From contig BCJX01000002.1 in NCBI GenBank assembly GCA_001600415.1, positions 3,179,165 to 3,243,164 of the forward strand: a stretch of 64,000 nt of DNA, read 5' to 3'. Below are positions 1 to 11,209 of this stretch, one piece after another; the stretch's first letter is position 1; the number at the start of each line of letters is the position of its first letter. Position numbers and translations under genes: made by a program. Origin of the DNA: Pascua guehoae (lineage: Eukaryota > Basidiomycota > Tremellomycetes > Trichosporonales > Trichosporonaceae). The notes under the pieces were generated by a model. That model had not been told where the DNA came from and did no database searches. It was given only the letters and a program-made list of their open reading frames with translations.

Positions 1-1834
1 CGAAGTGAGTCGAGGACCTCACCTGAAGCTGACTGCCAGATACTTGTACCAATACTCGCCTTGGCGGCAGAGCAAGACCTGCGAGCTCCGTACAATGTCG
101 GCCTGACGTGCAAAGTGCTTCATGATCTGGTATGTACAACGTACACATTGTGTGGCATGGCACACGCTCGTAAACAGCAGCACACTAACATTAAGATTGA
201 CCGAGACGTTTGGCGACAGCTGCATCACCTCAAGTACGACGACCCGTCCAAGGCGTGCGCGTTTGCACACCCGCGCAAGGACTTTGATTGGAAGCAGCGC
301 GTGCTTGACCGCGACTATACGATCAAATTTGCCCAAGAGAATGATACGCCTTTTCCTCTTTCAGGACTTTCCGCGGCTCAAATTGTCATGCTTGTGAGTA
401 CTGGGTCATTCAGGCCGTGTCCGATATTTTAGCATTTCATCCGACAACGCACCTAGTTGGGTCATGGACGCTGACCCGGTAGCGCGAACACGAAGAGCGC
501 GCTTTCAGCACTATTATCGGCTTGTACCACGACCTACCGTCTCTTGGAGCCCCATCGCGAAATGCCAGGATCCTTACCACCATCGGCGAGAGCCAGGTGA
601 TGGGGTTGCTGTGTGCCACGGAGCTGTTCGACGACGAGCTCATGCTGCGACACCACGCCCACACTATCTTGCTCAACATGAGCCTGATGTATTCCAACCT
701 GATTGTCCAAGAGTGGTTCACCGACAACCGGGACGTGCCGGATGATGATCTCCCACCTCAAGATCAGACGGATTGGCTTGGCCTTAAAGCCGATGCCTCG
801 TTTGCAGGTGGGACGACACTTGCGCAGATATGGCCGGCAGCTGACTCGTGCAGTCCACGTCGCCGAGTTATTTGGTCACAACTTTGAGGATTACATGGGG
901 AACGCAAACACGTCTTTAGTTCGAAACGCTCTCGCTGGGGGCATTGATGCGGTCCGAGGCTCAGGTATTCTCGAGCTGCGTCGCCCGTCGAGCTTGGATG
1001 ATTCCGAGATCTGGGACTGGGCCGGCGTCAAAGGCCAATGGTACGCGACCCTCACAAACCGCCGTATGGCGCGGTGGAGTCGGGGTGGACCGTATCCTAA
1101 GCCCATTCTGCTCGACCCCGATACCTTTGACGTCCTTCCAGCCGTCTCCCCAGCAGGGATACTGGACGCGTACCACTCCAAGTATGGCGAGGCCGACAAC
1201 CACCTCTGGGACGACCTCTCGGCCAACGTGTACGACGACACGCTCCCACCAGTCTACTTTTACGGTACCACCCAGTCGACGTCTACCACGTCAAAGTTCA
1301 TCTTCGGCGTCGCGCACCTTACGCGCGACGAGCCGCCCGAGCTGCGCTGGGACCTTGGCATTGTCGACCGTGCGACGCCCAGCGACAGCGTCGTGTATCA
1401 AGGGGTACAAGTCGGCGGGCCGGGGGCCAAGCGAGGTGTATTCGGGGTAAGTACTGGTACTGGGTTTGTTTGTGGTGGCCTGGCTGACGAGTTGCAGCAG
1501 TACAAGTTCTGGAAGCGGCGGTCGCGCAAAGACGAGGTCGTACAGGACGGCCAAAGCGCAGGTGCGAATGGGGTAAAGCGAGATGACTGTCCCAATGGTC
1601 GTGGCGATGGTCCTATTCCGCCCAACCCTGTCGGATGGCCCGCTGCGACGGGGGACGTCGGCGAGGACGATGGCTCGGTCGACTTTCGAACGCGGACAGA
1701 TGGCATGGGATGGCTGTTCAGGATTGTGAGTGGACGCCTTCCCAGCATGTGCGTACCTTGGAGTGAAGCTGATCGTCGTGCAGGGAGCTCAATGCCCGGT
1801 CACCGACCGTCCATCAGAGGTGACCGAGGAGTAA
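1..1834 (+). CDS. F-box-like protein, 5' end outside the window
   Basis: This is the 3' part of a multi-exon gene. I place exons at 1-4, 40-129, 220-393, 483-734, 808-1446, 1498-1725 and 1784-1834. All introns are phase 0 and use GT-AG, several with CTRAC branch sites. The first visible residues (ILVPILALAAEQDL, then LTCKVLHDL) resemble the second half of an F-box. The C-terminal half has a block GVQVGGPGAKRGVFG followed by GWLFRI. From memory this resembles the end of a basidiomycete F-box protein family. If so, the protein would be an SCF ubiquitin-ligase adaptor. The 735-807 intron starts with a weak GTGCCG site and is the least certain join. Function is inferred and no catalytic motif is visible. 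Confidence 0.6.
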
Positions 1835-2096
1835 CTGTAGCGAGTGTTGGGATCGTACCGCCTGTAGCGCTATACCTCGGAAATGTACAGAACTGTATCA
1901 ACTGACACTTGCCTTGCTATCAAGAAGCCGACTGCGTTGTAACAAGGGCAGCAATGGACGGCGTACGTTGAAAGTACACCAACCCTTACCGCACAGTACA
2001 GCTTTCATCATGTCTACATCTTGCAACGCTGTGTATACATATTCTTTCCCCTCTCCAGTCCTGCTCTCACTCATTCCACGTCCATTCCACCACGAA

Positions 2097-3087
2097 TCAC
2101 TCGCCACGACCCTGTGTGCGCACAAGAGCAGCCACAGCCTCCGCGGCCCTCGTAGCAGCCGCAGAAGCCTGTCCTGCCTGCTCCTCGGCCTCCTTTGCCG
2201 CCCTCGCAGCGCGGGAAGCATACTCGGCCGCATCAGCCGCAGCGGTATCGGCGGGTACAGCCTCTGTGGCATACGTACTCGCTGCCGCGGCTTGGGAATG
2301 GGCGCAGGTACACCCCATCGCAAGGCTGGCCTTGTCTGCCGCAGCAGCTCCGGTCGCGGGGGGCCCAGCAGAGGGGGCGACGCTGGCGGAGGCGGAGGGG
2401 GGTTGGGCGTGCGCGCCCGCGAGGGTGAGTGCGGCCGCGGCGAGGGCGGCTGCGGCAGCAGCGAGGGTGGCGGCTGCTGCTGCGGTGGCTGCGTTAGGCG
2501 TGGCCGAGGCCGCAGGAGGGGGCGCGGTTGCGTCCGGACAGGATGGGGATGCCGAATCGCCAACCGTACGCGTTGATTCATGGGCGGGGGGTGGGGGCAG
2601 ACAAGGCTGCGAGACTGGTCCATACGGGTCCCAACGCGGCCGCTTTACGGGGGGTGGGGGCAGACAAGCCTGCGAGACTGATCTATACGGGTCCCAGCGC
2701 GGCTGCTTGTTCTCGCCCCCGAGTTCGTCAGAGGGCCGCTTGGCCGAGCACACAGAAGCGTCACTGGGCCCAGTGGCAGTGCCGCCGTCGACCCCGGACG
2801 CCGGCGCCGTACTCGACCTCGCGGTGGTTTCGGAGCCTTGGTCCTCGGCCATACTGGTATTCCTTGGGTCGTTGGCGAACGCCTGTGCGTTTAGTTACGG
2901 TAGATATTTTGGCGCGGGTGCTCACGTAGAACTGGCGCAACTGGCGCCGGGGGCGGCCCCGGGCCCGCTTCTTCGGAAGCCGGTCCTTGGCCGCGGGGAT
3001 CTGGGGTTAGATATGTTGCATTCCCGTCAGTAGACATACCGCGTCTTCAGCGGCCGAGTCCTTGTTGGCCGAGTTGGGGTCTGCCAT
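2097..3087 (-). CDS. Basic, alanine-rich protein with AT-hook-like motif (paralogue A)
   Basis: Three exons: 3040-3087, 2926-3000 and 2097-2882, joined by 39-nt and 43-nt introns, giving 302 aa. The short first exon starts MADPNSANKD. The second exon is a strongly basic patch (PKKRARGRPRR) with the RGRP core of an AT-hook. The long third exon has two copies of a KQ/KRPRWDPY-Q-CLPPPP unit. It ends in a region of about 150 residues rich in Ala, with recurring motifs such as STYA-EA, YASRAARAA and RAAEAVAALV. The gene just upstream (3620-4569) has the same three-part design and matching C-terminal motifs, so the two look like a tandem duplication. I do not recognise the family. DNA binding and nuclear location are inferences from the basic exon only. 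Confidence 0.7.
2585..2704 (-). repeat. Two-copy 63-bp coding repeat
   Basis: Two nearly identical units start at about 2586 and 2649. The 63-bp period equals 21 codons, so the frame is kept. Each unit encodes PRWDPY, a short spacer, then CLPPPP in paralogue A. The neighbouring paralogue lacks this duplication. Confidence 0.85.
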
Positions 3088-3619
3088 GGTGTTGGGGTTG
3101 TGCGAGTGATGGTGAAGCACAAGGTAGAGAAAAGGAAAGGGAGAATCGAGGTCGAGGAGGAATAGTAGTGTAGACCAGATGTACAGATGTGCCGAGGTGA
3201 GCCTCCGTGTTACGAGGGGATCGAGGGGAGCAAGGTTGCAACGTGGAAAGGGGGTGATCACGCGTGATGGCCATGGTCGTGTGTGCTCGTGTGCCAGCAG
3301 GCAGGGCGACAATCAGCACACCAACTTGCAACACATGACAACTACTGTGTGCTATCGTCGACCTCGGCTCCTGTACGACCTACAAATACTCCATACGAGG
3401 GTGTACGATTGCGATGTTCCTCATGCGCGCACACTTGGACAAGCATACCTGGCATTCACATACACATCACAAGTCCTACTAACGCAAAGTCGCCAGCGCA
3501 GACCATGACTTCTACCCACGGCACAACCCTCATCCTGCCGACACCGCCAAACCCGAATATACACCCCCACCTTGGCCCTCTCCCCACCAATGCTCCCCCC
3601 CTCCCCCCCACGCCCACGT
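3088..3619. other. Intergenic gap between the two paralogues
   Basis: It holds the upstream region of paralogue A and the downstream region of paralogue B. I see no supported gene, RNA or repeat. Confidence 0.5.
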
Positions 3620-4569
3620 CTACAGTATACCTCCCCCCTCGCTCACAAAAGCCGCAACCGCCTCAGCCGCCCTCCCCGCCGCGGCCGCCGCGACGCCCGC
3701 CGCCGCCTCCCCGTCCCTGGCAGCCCTCACAGCCTCGGAGGCATACGACGCCGCATCGGCCGCGCACCCCGCGGCACCGGTGGCCTCGGCCGCATACGTG
3801 CTGGCGTCCTGGGCCTGGGTGGACAGCGCGGTCGCGGACGCCAGCGCGCGGGCGGCCTTTTCGGCTGCGTCGGCGGCGGCGGTCGCTGCTGGCTCGGCGT
3901 CGGGGGCGACAGAGGCGGCGGCGGACGCGGTCGTCGCTGCTGCGGCTGCGGTTTGGGCGTGGGTGCTTGCCAGCGTGGCGGCGGCTTTGGCGAGGGTGGC
4001 GGCGGCGGCGGCGGTGGCTGCCGTCGAACACGTGGGGGCGGTGGAAGTGGTGGTGGAGACGGTGTCTGTGCTGGGTACGGTGGGGCACGGGGAGCTGGCC
4101 TTGAGAGGTGTCCGGGCGTGAGAAGGTGGCACTGCTGGGGGTTCTTCACGGGGACGTTTCGGCTTCGTCTCGGCGCCGGGCTCGGGTACGCTTGCGGGCC
4201 GCTTAGAGGGTCCAGAAGTGACGGGAGCGTCGTTGGCTGGGGTGAGGGGGCGGCCGTCGGAAGACTGGGCAACACGGGTGTGGTTGGCCCCCGGCTCGCT
4301 CTGGGCATTAGCTGAAGTATATGCAGTCTTGGACCCACCTTGGGCTTTCGCCGCTTGCGCGGTGCTTTCTTGGACAGCGACAGAGACGAGGTCTGGGGTT
4401 TTAGCTACGTAGTGCACCAGTCTCCTAGACATACGAAGTCGGTTGGATTCCAGCCCGCTCCAGCCGAGTTGTCATCAGACGAGTCGTCGCGGTAGTTCCA
4501 GGGCATGTGGATGCTAAACGATGGGAGGCTCGGAACGGGTGGCGAGTCGTCGAGGTCCTTCCAGGGCAT
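3620..4569 (-). CDS. Basic, alanine-rich protein (paralogue B)
   Basis: Three exons: 4435-4569, 4339-4392 and 3620-4300, with 42-nt and 38-nt introns, giving 289 aa. Exon 1 contains the duplicated motif IHMPW. Exon 2 is an 18-residue basic segment (SKKAPRKRRKPK) in the same place as the AT-hook exon of paralogue A, but without the GRP core. Exon 3 has KRPASVP, then an Ala-rich tail with ATAAAAATLAKAAATLA, DASTYAAEA and RAAEAVAAFV, matching paralogue A motif by motif. The start was chosen because it opens the exon whose donor site (GTATGT) joins in frame to the basic exon. Family and function are unknown. The shared layout supports descent by local duplication followed by fast divergence. Confidence 0.7.
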
Positions 4570-5448
4570 GTGAATGGTGAACGGAGGGAGGTGTGGGGCG
4601 GGTGGTTGCAAAGTGGCTGGGAGAACGAGATGAGAAGAATGGAAACAGAGGACGATGGGGGGATGAGAGACCGGGAAGCTGTGGGTTTTGCGTACTGGTC
4701 TTGCTCTCCATACGTCTGATAGAGTGTGCGGGAGGAAGGACGCAACATGGCAAGGGCGGTGAACATGCCGTTTTGTGTGCTCTGCATGTGTAGCATGACA
4801 CGCAGTAGCATGGCAACGGCACGGCGGGCGCATGGCTGCAATCCCATCTCATCATCTGACGATATCCTTGCAGTTGCCTCAAAGCCGTTGTCATCAGGTC
4901 TCTATCGACCACAACTCGTTTACAAGAGTCCCACAGGAGAGTGCGTGATAGTCTTCACACGAGCGAGCACTGAGGCCAGCGCACCTGGAAGAGGTGGACT
5001 ACACAGAGGCAGTCTTATCAACGTGGCCACTGGTTCAACACACTCGCAGACGTCCACATCCCAAGAAGGCACATCCCAAGAAGGACCAAACGATGCCTGG
5101 GCAAAAAGGTATCCATCGTCCTCTCCGCTGTGATGGAGCATAGTTAGGATTCGCCACCGTCAGTATGCCCATATCTCATATGCAGCTGTCAGGCGCCAGG
5201 TGCCCAGCCCAGCCCTCCATGCCAGCAAGTAACCTACCAAAGCGACCTGCGAGAGTCCACCATGCACGCGCAAACGAATGTGGCAATGTGGCACTACCAG
5301 TCGCCAACCACCACTCTCACTCCTCACGCAGCCCACCCACTCCCACGCTCCCTACATCCCACTAACCGCCTCGACGCCCATCCGACTCTCACACCCCATC
5401 CTCACCCCTCGGACCAGAAGAGAGGCCAAAAAAGTTGTGTTGACCAAC
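4570..5448. other. Intergenic region upstream of paralogue B
   Basis: No supported coding gene. A short direct repeat (CACATCCCAAGAAGG, two copies) lies near 5056-5086. A run of six A at 5428-5433 reads as TTTTTT on the minus strand, just past the tRNA, and fits a Pol III terminator. Confidence 0.5.
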
Positions 5449-5547
5449 TGCCCCCTGCCTGGATTGAACAAGCGACCCTTTCATACTGTATCACGGCCGA
5501 GGCCGACGACTACAAGTGAAAAATTCTAACCACTGAACTAAGGAGGC
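5449..5547 (-). tRNA. tRNA-Thr(UGU) with a 26-nt intron
   Basis: Read on the minus strand, a full cloverleaf forms. The acceptor stem is GCCTCCT with AGGGGGC and the discriminator base is A. The D arm is GTTC/GAAT, the anticodon stem TTTCA/TGAAA and the T arm GCTTG-TTCAATC-CAGGC. The anticodon loop is CTTGTA followed, after an intron at 5485-5510, by A, giving anticodon UGU for threonine. The intron sits between positions 37 and 38, the canonical place for nuclear tRNA introns. A minus-strand T6 Pol III terminator lies about 15 nt downstream. Mature length is 73 nt without CCA. Confidence 0.95.
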
Positions 5548-6501
5548 GATTGACGATTTCAAAACGAAAAGGCGGCCATAGCCGTTACTTTTTGGTCCGT
5601 ACTGGGGCTCACTCTGGTTTGTGAGGTGGTGCAGGTGGTATTTGCTGTTAGGTTTTTGGTGCGCAGCGGGCAGCGTGTTGTCTACCACAAACGCCCCAAT
5701 GTCAGACCAGACTAGCAAGCTGTCTGCCGAATCAAGTCTGCACATTGTCCAAGCACGAGCAGTGCACGGCGTACCACTGGCGGTGAGGTTGAACAGGGCC
5801 ACGCCATGGATGGGCCAATGACATGGACGTCATTCCAGACTTCTGGCAAATACACCGACCAACTTGCTGTTAAAACTTCCAGCAGAACCTTCCCGACACG
5901 GACCCATCGTGCACAACCCATGGGGCAATGGTCCATGCGGTGGCATGAGACAGAACCATCTTGCACAGTCCTGACCCATGCAGACCGAGGACCGGGTGAC
6001 ATTCAAGGAGGCAGAGGCTGAAAGCCACCACGGGGTAGCAGGGATGGTGGAACATGGGGGCTGAATGGCGGTTTGGGTCGGTTTTCAAGGGTGGAGAAAC
6101 GGGGTCGAGAACGGAACCTCCCAATCTGAATCTGCGAGCAGACGCCAATGACGCCATGGCAGGAGAAGACATGGTCCCCGCAATAGTAGTGCTCTGGGCG
6201 TTTTGAGAAACGCTGACAGAGAAGAAACTACCACCAGCGTCGGAGACGTGGCCGGACGCGGCCAACAGTGCCTCAACAATTGCATGCTAAGCTATGGAGG
6301 CTCGAGAAGCAAAACGCTCGAAGAATGAAAGAAGCGGTGTGGACATGAAAAAGCGCGCACGGTGCGCGAATGGGTCGTGATGGGGTGTGGTGTGGCGTGG
6401 TGGGATGTGTGGGGTGTGGCTTGTGGCGATGCTTACAGGTGCGGGCTACAGACGGCGGACGCTGGCGACTCTATGCGTGCTTTGGCAAAGGGCTGGCTGG
6501 T
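5548..6501. other. Intergenic region between CAC2 and tRNA-Thr
   Basis: Open frames on the minus strand between 5600 and 6290 do not show conserved motifs or a consistent exon chain. I see no supported gene here. It probably holds the CAC2 3' UTR and terminator. Confidence 0.4.
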
Positions 6502-9095
6502 TCATGGCACGTCTGCTCCGAGATGGGTGAGAGCAACGCGACGCCTCTTCTTGGGCGCGGGCCGGTCCTCGAGGCCGCTGGCCGAGTCGGTATCAGAGGG
6601 GCGGCGCACAGCCGCGGCAAATACCTCGGGCTCGTCGCCAGGCGTCGGTGGTGGGTAGTCGACAGAGCTTGCCGAACTGCTTGGCGGACGCGCAGTAGAC
6701 GTCTGCGACGAAAAGCGCGGCAGGGAGACTGGAGGTGGCGGTGCTGCGCTCGACGCCACAGACGATTCGCGCTCGCTGCGCGGCGGCGCAGGGCTGGCGC
6801 GCGTCGCAACGGACGGCGAGTGAGGCATTGGGGTAGCCGACCCGCCACCGTGCGACTGAGCAATCGCAGCCAGTTGGCGGTGGTGTTGCTGGGTCGGGTG
6901 CACCGTGCCGAGCTCACCGAGATCGAAGATGACGATTGAGCAATACCCGTCTGCGCTTGCGAGCATCATCACCTGGCCGTCGGGAGACCTGTCTTGTTAG
7001 CGTCGATCAAACCGGTGTAGGCAGAGGCGACTTACCAGGCAATGTCGGTAAAGCCAGCATAGTGCAGGCCGCGGAAGATGGCCACTGGGCTCGCCTGCTG
7101 CGTGTCGTACAACAGAACCGCGTCCTGGCACGCCACAGCGTAGAGGAGACGGTAAGGAAGCGCAAAGATACTACCCAGGGAGCGGTCCTTTTCCTTGTCC
7201 CCTTCCTTTTGTGGCCGTGGTGGGGGCGGCATAGACAGAGAAACGTTGACGGGCGTGGGGTCGGTGACATCGAGCGTGATTTGCTTTGGCTCGGCCGATG
7301 TCTGGGACCCCGAGCCAGTACCGGTGCGCAGGTCGTAAAAGATGGGGGAGAAGCGGATCGCTACACTCGCAGTCTTGTGACCAGGGAGGTGTGCAATGGG
7401 TGAGCGAGCAAGATTAGCCCGCGAGTAAATGTAGACAGTCGGCTTGCCGCCGTCTGCGCTGACGCGGGTGCGTGTTGATGTGGCCGCAGGGTTGCCGTCC
7501 GAACCGTCGGTCGACAGACTGCGCGCAGCCATCATGGGCGATCCCTTGAAGATCTGGTCCTCGATCTGGCCCGCAGGCGTGAGAAGGAGGCTGCCGTCTG
7601 GCGAAAACGTGAGGCGGCGGAAGAAGCGCGTTACACTCTCCTCGCCATACAGACGCTGCATGATTGCTTGTGGAGGCGCTGCTGCGCGCATCGCTGGCAG
7701 GGGAGGGATCGGAGACGGCGACCGCCCGCGGTTGTGAGCGGCAACACTGAGAGCCGGAGACCCAGGATGTTGCGATGAAAATGACGAGCGGCGCGAGCTG
7801 GGCTTGGCTGATCCAGGCGGTGGGGGGTTCATGGCACTTGCGTTCGGAGTCGAGGGCACCGACATGCTGTTGGGTGTCGCAGGAATCTGAGGAGCAGCGA
7901 GACCTGCTCCTATTTGCTCGGTCATTTCAGAGGCAGTGGTAATGACCGAGCCAGTCTCAGAGGCTGTCGAGCCACGACGAACGAATGGCGGTCGTACATT
8001 TGAAGGGAACGACGGCGTCCGAGAATGCCTGATCTCCATCCGGTTGGCGCGCGAGATGGGGTGAACGTCGGGGACACCGTTGCGGAACGAGAACATGTTG
8101 ACGTGAACAGCGCGGTCACTGCTCTGGGTCGCAATGTACTCGTTGAGCGGGTCCCACGCCACACCCTGGACATTGTGCGAGTGCTCACGCAGAGCAAAGA
8201 CGCATTCGCCTGAGGGGTCAGCGCGCGCACGCCGACGAGATGAGCTCACCAGTTGACGCCTTCCAAATTGTGGCCGTGTTATCGGTTGATCCAGCAATGA
8301 AGAACTCGCCGTCCGGTGACCAGGCGAGGTCATACACGTGTTTGTTGGTCACTCTGGGTGTAGTGTGAGCGGCGGCGCACGTTGGCCCAGGATGGTCCAA
8401 CAAATACTCACTGCAACATCTTCTGTGGCCTCCAGAACTCCTTGTCCGGAACTTCCTCGGCAGTCTCGCCAAAGGTCGCAATCGGCCGGTCCGAAGGAAC
8501 CCAGAGGATAACATTGCCGTCTAGGGTCGTCGTTAGCTCGCCCGGCGTAAGATGTGCCTGCTCCACTCACCATCGCTTGCAGAGGCGAGAATCTGGCCGT
8601 TGGGGGAGAAGCGGACGACATTGACGGCCGCCGTGTGCTTCGAGAGGGTGGCGAGGTATTCCACACGCGGTGGGTGAGGCGTGACCTCTTGTCCGGTGAG
8701 AGCGGCGTGTGCAGAAGCGGAGGCCGTTGGGATGTTTGGGTAGATCATCCATAGCTGTTGGGGGTCAGAAGACGGCCGTGATGGTGTCAGAGGGGAGGTG
8801 ACTCACGCGAACTTTGAAGTCTCCACCGCAGGTCGCAAAGCGGTACTGCCGGCCACCGGCAATCACAGGTGCCTTGTCCTTCTCAGGCTTGTCTTCATCC
8901 TCGGACGATGATGGGAGAAGGCGCTTGAGCTGGGACGTGGGTAGTGGTTGGAAGTCGCACGAGTAGATGGCTTGCGTCTCGTGCCAACTGGTCATGTTAG
9001 CCGCCGTTGAGCAGTTTGGGCTTGGCGCAGAAGAGTGGCAGGTTGGAGAGCTGCTTGTGAGACACTCACGCAATTTCGAGCACCTTGGGACGCAT
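6502..9095 (-). CDS. CAC2: Chromatin assembly factor 1 middle subunit (p60/Cac2), WD40 protein
   Basis: Seven exons: 9070-9095, 8807-8987, 8571-8754, 8412-8520, 8250-8353, 7036-8209 and 6502-6988, giving 754 aa. CAF-1 deposits newly made H3-H4 on replicated DNA, and this subunit is its WD40 propeller. The N-terminus [18 protein letters not shown] matches the conserved CAF-1 p60 start. WD-type repeats follow, for example [18 protein letters not shown] with ILWV, and [17 protein letters not shown] with TIWK. A low-complexity Ser/Pro insert interrupts the propeller around residues 220-310, and [16 protein letters not shown] and FTDIAWSPDG come later. The C-terminal 160 residues are Ser/Pro-rich and end in a basic [12 protein letters not shown] motif, as in p60 tails. 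Exon joins are all in frame. The gene is divergent from RAD51. Confidence 0.93.
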
Positions 9096-11209
9096 CGTTG
9101 CAGGATGGTGTCCCGGTGGTTACTGGCAAGAGAGGAAGATGGGAGAGGCAAGAGGACGAGGATACGAGAGGCGTGGGGGATGAATGCGCAGTGTGCCTGC
9201 CTGCTGGCGTTAGCGCATCCGAGAGTCAAGCATGAGCTGCTCGCCGAGTTGAAACTTACAAGAGGCCAGTACGCCAGTGTTGAAGCAACCTTGGCCCAGG
9301 CGGACAGTAGCAAGACGCTAGGATGTGCTTGCGGGTACCAAGGGGGGTAGATGCGTATGCGGACAAGCAATGGCGATCAAGGATGATGCGAGGATGGAAT
9401 GGGGAAAGAGGAAGAAGGTGAAGGCGAGGTGGAGAGCAAGGTGAGGACAAAACGACTCAAAGATTGGCAGAGGGAAGGACGACTCGGCGGCGCGTGACAC
9501 AATGGGGCGCGGGCGCGGGGGCAACGTCGAGGCAGCGAGGTACTGTGCTGTATATAGCGAAGCAAAGGACGACAATGGATGGATCCGTTGGTCTGTCGAC
9601 GCAAACGCCGTAACCCGTGAGACTTGGACTGAGGATGCACAGTATGAATGTGGGTGGGGCCGATGGGGACCGACAAGGTCGGATGCGGAGCTGTTCGCTC
9701 AACTCTTTGGGTCAACCCAGGTGGGCTTGCCCGATGGAGCACAAATGGCTTGCTTGCTTGCTTGCTTGCTTGCTTGGCTGGCGCGCGCCCGCGGCTGAAC
9801 CAACGCTCGTCTTGTTCGTGGCTCGTCGGTCGCGTCCGTGTGCCGTGTTACACCCGCAGTAGCGTGCAGCGTAGTGCAGCCTAGCAGCGGCAGCAAGGGA
9901 AAAGCGAAAAAGCGTGCGCGAGCCTAGCGTCGTCGACAAGCAAGGTAGCTTTGGCAAGGTAGGTGGGGTGGTGGGTAGGTGAGGTGATGTGGAACAAGGG
10001 GGAACCAGGGGCGGTAGGGAGAGGGAGACGAGGTGGGAAGGGAAATTGGAACGGAGGAGTAGGACTGTCAAGACGGAGACCGTTACGTCGGTGCTCAAAG
10101 TGCAAAGTGTAATGGTGCCTGCAGGCATCACCAAGACCCAGACCCAGACCCCGCCCCCTTCTCTCTCCCGAGATTCATGGATGCGGCGTTCCTTTTTCCT
10201 TGGCCGTAGGTGGGGTAGGTTGGTTGTTGCGCCGTCAACCCCGTGGCCCGTGGCATACAAAGTAGCGTACCTGCAGTACGTATACGTATTATATTGGGTG
10301 GCTTGCAGGATCGAGCATGTCAGCACCTTCGCACACAGTAGTGCGCATAGTGGCGGCAGCAGACAAGCAGGCAGGCGGCGTACGGGGGGGTGCAGGTGCG
10401 AGGACCGGTAGTGTGAGTGAGGTCCATCCCAAGGCACGGTACGACAAGTTGCCGTGACCAACGCCGCCTCATGAGCGTCCAGGCCATGCTGGCCAGTCCG
10501 CTTGCCCCCTCCTTCTCCACCCGCTTGCCGCTTGTATGCCTTGTTCCTTCCCTTACCCTTCCCTTTTGCCATTGTTCTCCGTCGGCTGTCATCCGCTTGG
10601 TTTTGGTTCGGGGGAGCTTGGTCTGGTGATCTGGTGACCAGTGTTTTCCAAGTGTCCGAGTGTGTCCCAGTGCGAAGGGCCCTCGAAAAAAGGCATGACA
10701 TGACAGGGCAATGTGGTTCCGGACTCTTTTCGATTGCATTGTTCGCATGTCACCGATAGATCCTTCTTGGCATTATTGGTACAGTAGTGCCAGTTGCTCA
10801 TGTGCTCTCGTGCACTCAGTTCTCTTCTCTTGGTCGCACAACGCCCTGCGCGCGGGTGCGCCACCGCGCTACTCTTGCGTCGCACCTGCCCACTGGCCAC
10901 TGCCTGCCTCCATTCCAATGACGTCCCTGCAAACTCACATCCCTTCGGAACGGAAATAGGCCCTGGGTCAAAGAGCGGAATCAAATCCACGTGAGCAAGA
11001 GCTTCTGCACACGTCACCTCTCGTAAGTCGGCCAGACGCGACTTCTTTGCAATGTCCAGGTCGCCAAGTCGCCCCCGCGCTCATCTGGGCCGGCCAAAAC
11101 AAATACACGACTCTTGCACCTTCCTCCATCCTCACATTGTTTCCCCCTTGCTTCCTTCCTCACCCTTTCTCCTAACACAATCCGTCTCTCGCACATCATA
11201 CCAATTCCC
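9096..11209. other. 2.1-kb divergent intergenic region between CAC2 and RAD51
   Basis: No supported gene. It contains a GCTT tetranucleotide array at 9748-9776 and purine-rich blocks near 9970-10080. A minus-strand open frame begins MAKGKGKGRNK near 10.57 kb, but it has no recognisable homology and degrades into low complexity. An ACGCGA hexamer near 11036 is close to, but not, the MluI cell-cycle box. The length suggests two long 5' UTRs or promoters. Confidence 0.5.
9748..9776. repeat. GCTT microsatellite
   Basis: About seven perfect tandem copies of GCTT lie in the CAC2-RAD51 intergenic region. Confidence 0.9.

Noticed and set aside
2116..3033. Long plus-strand Ala-rich open frame opposite paralogue A
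   Set aside because: It is the antisense of a GC-rich Ala codon run. The minus-strand gene has splice sites and a paralogue, while the plus frame has neither.
9712..10701. Minus-strand open frame of about 330 codons starting near MAKGKGKGRNK
   Set aside because: It becomes low complexity, has no recognisable motif and no paired exon. It lies in a divergent intergenic region.
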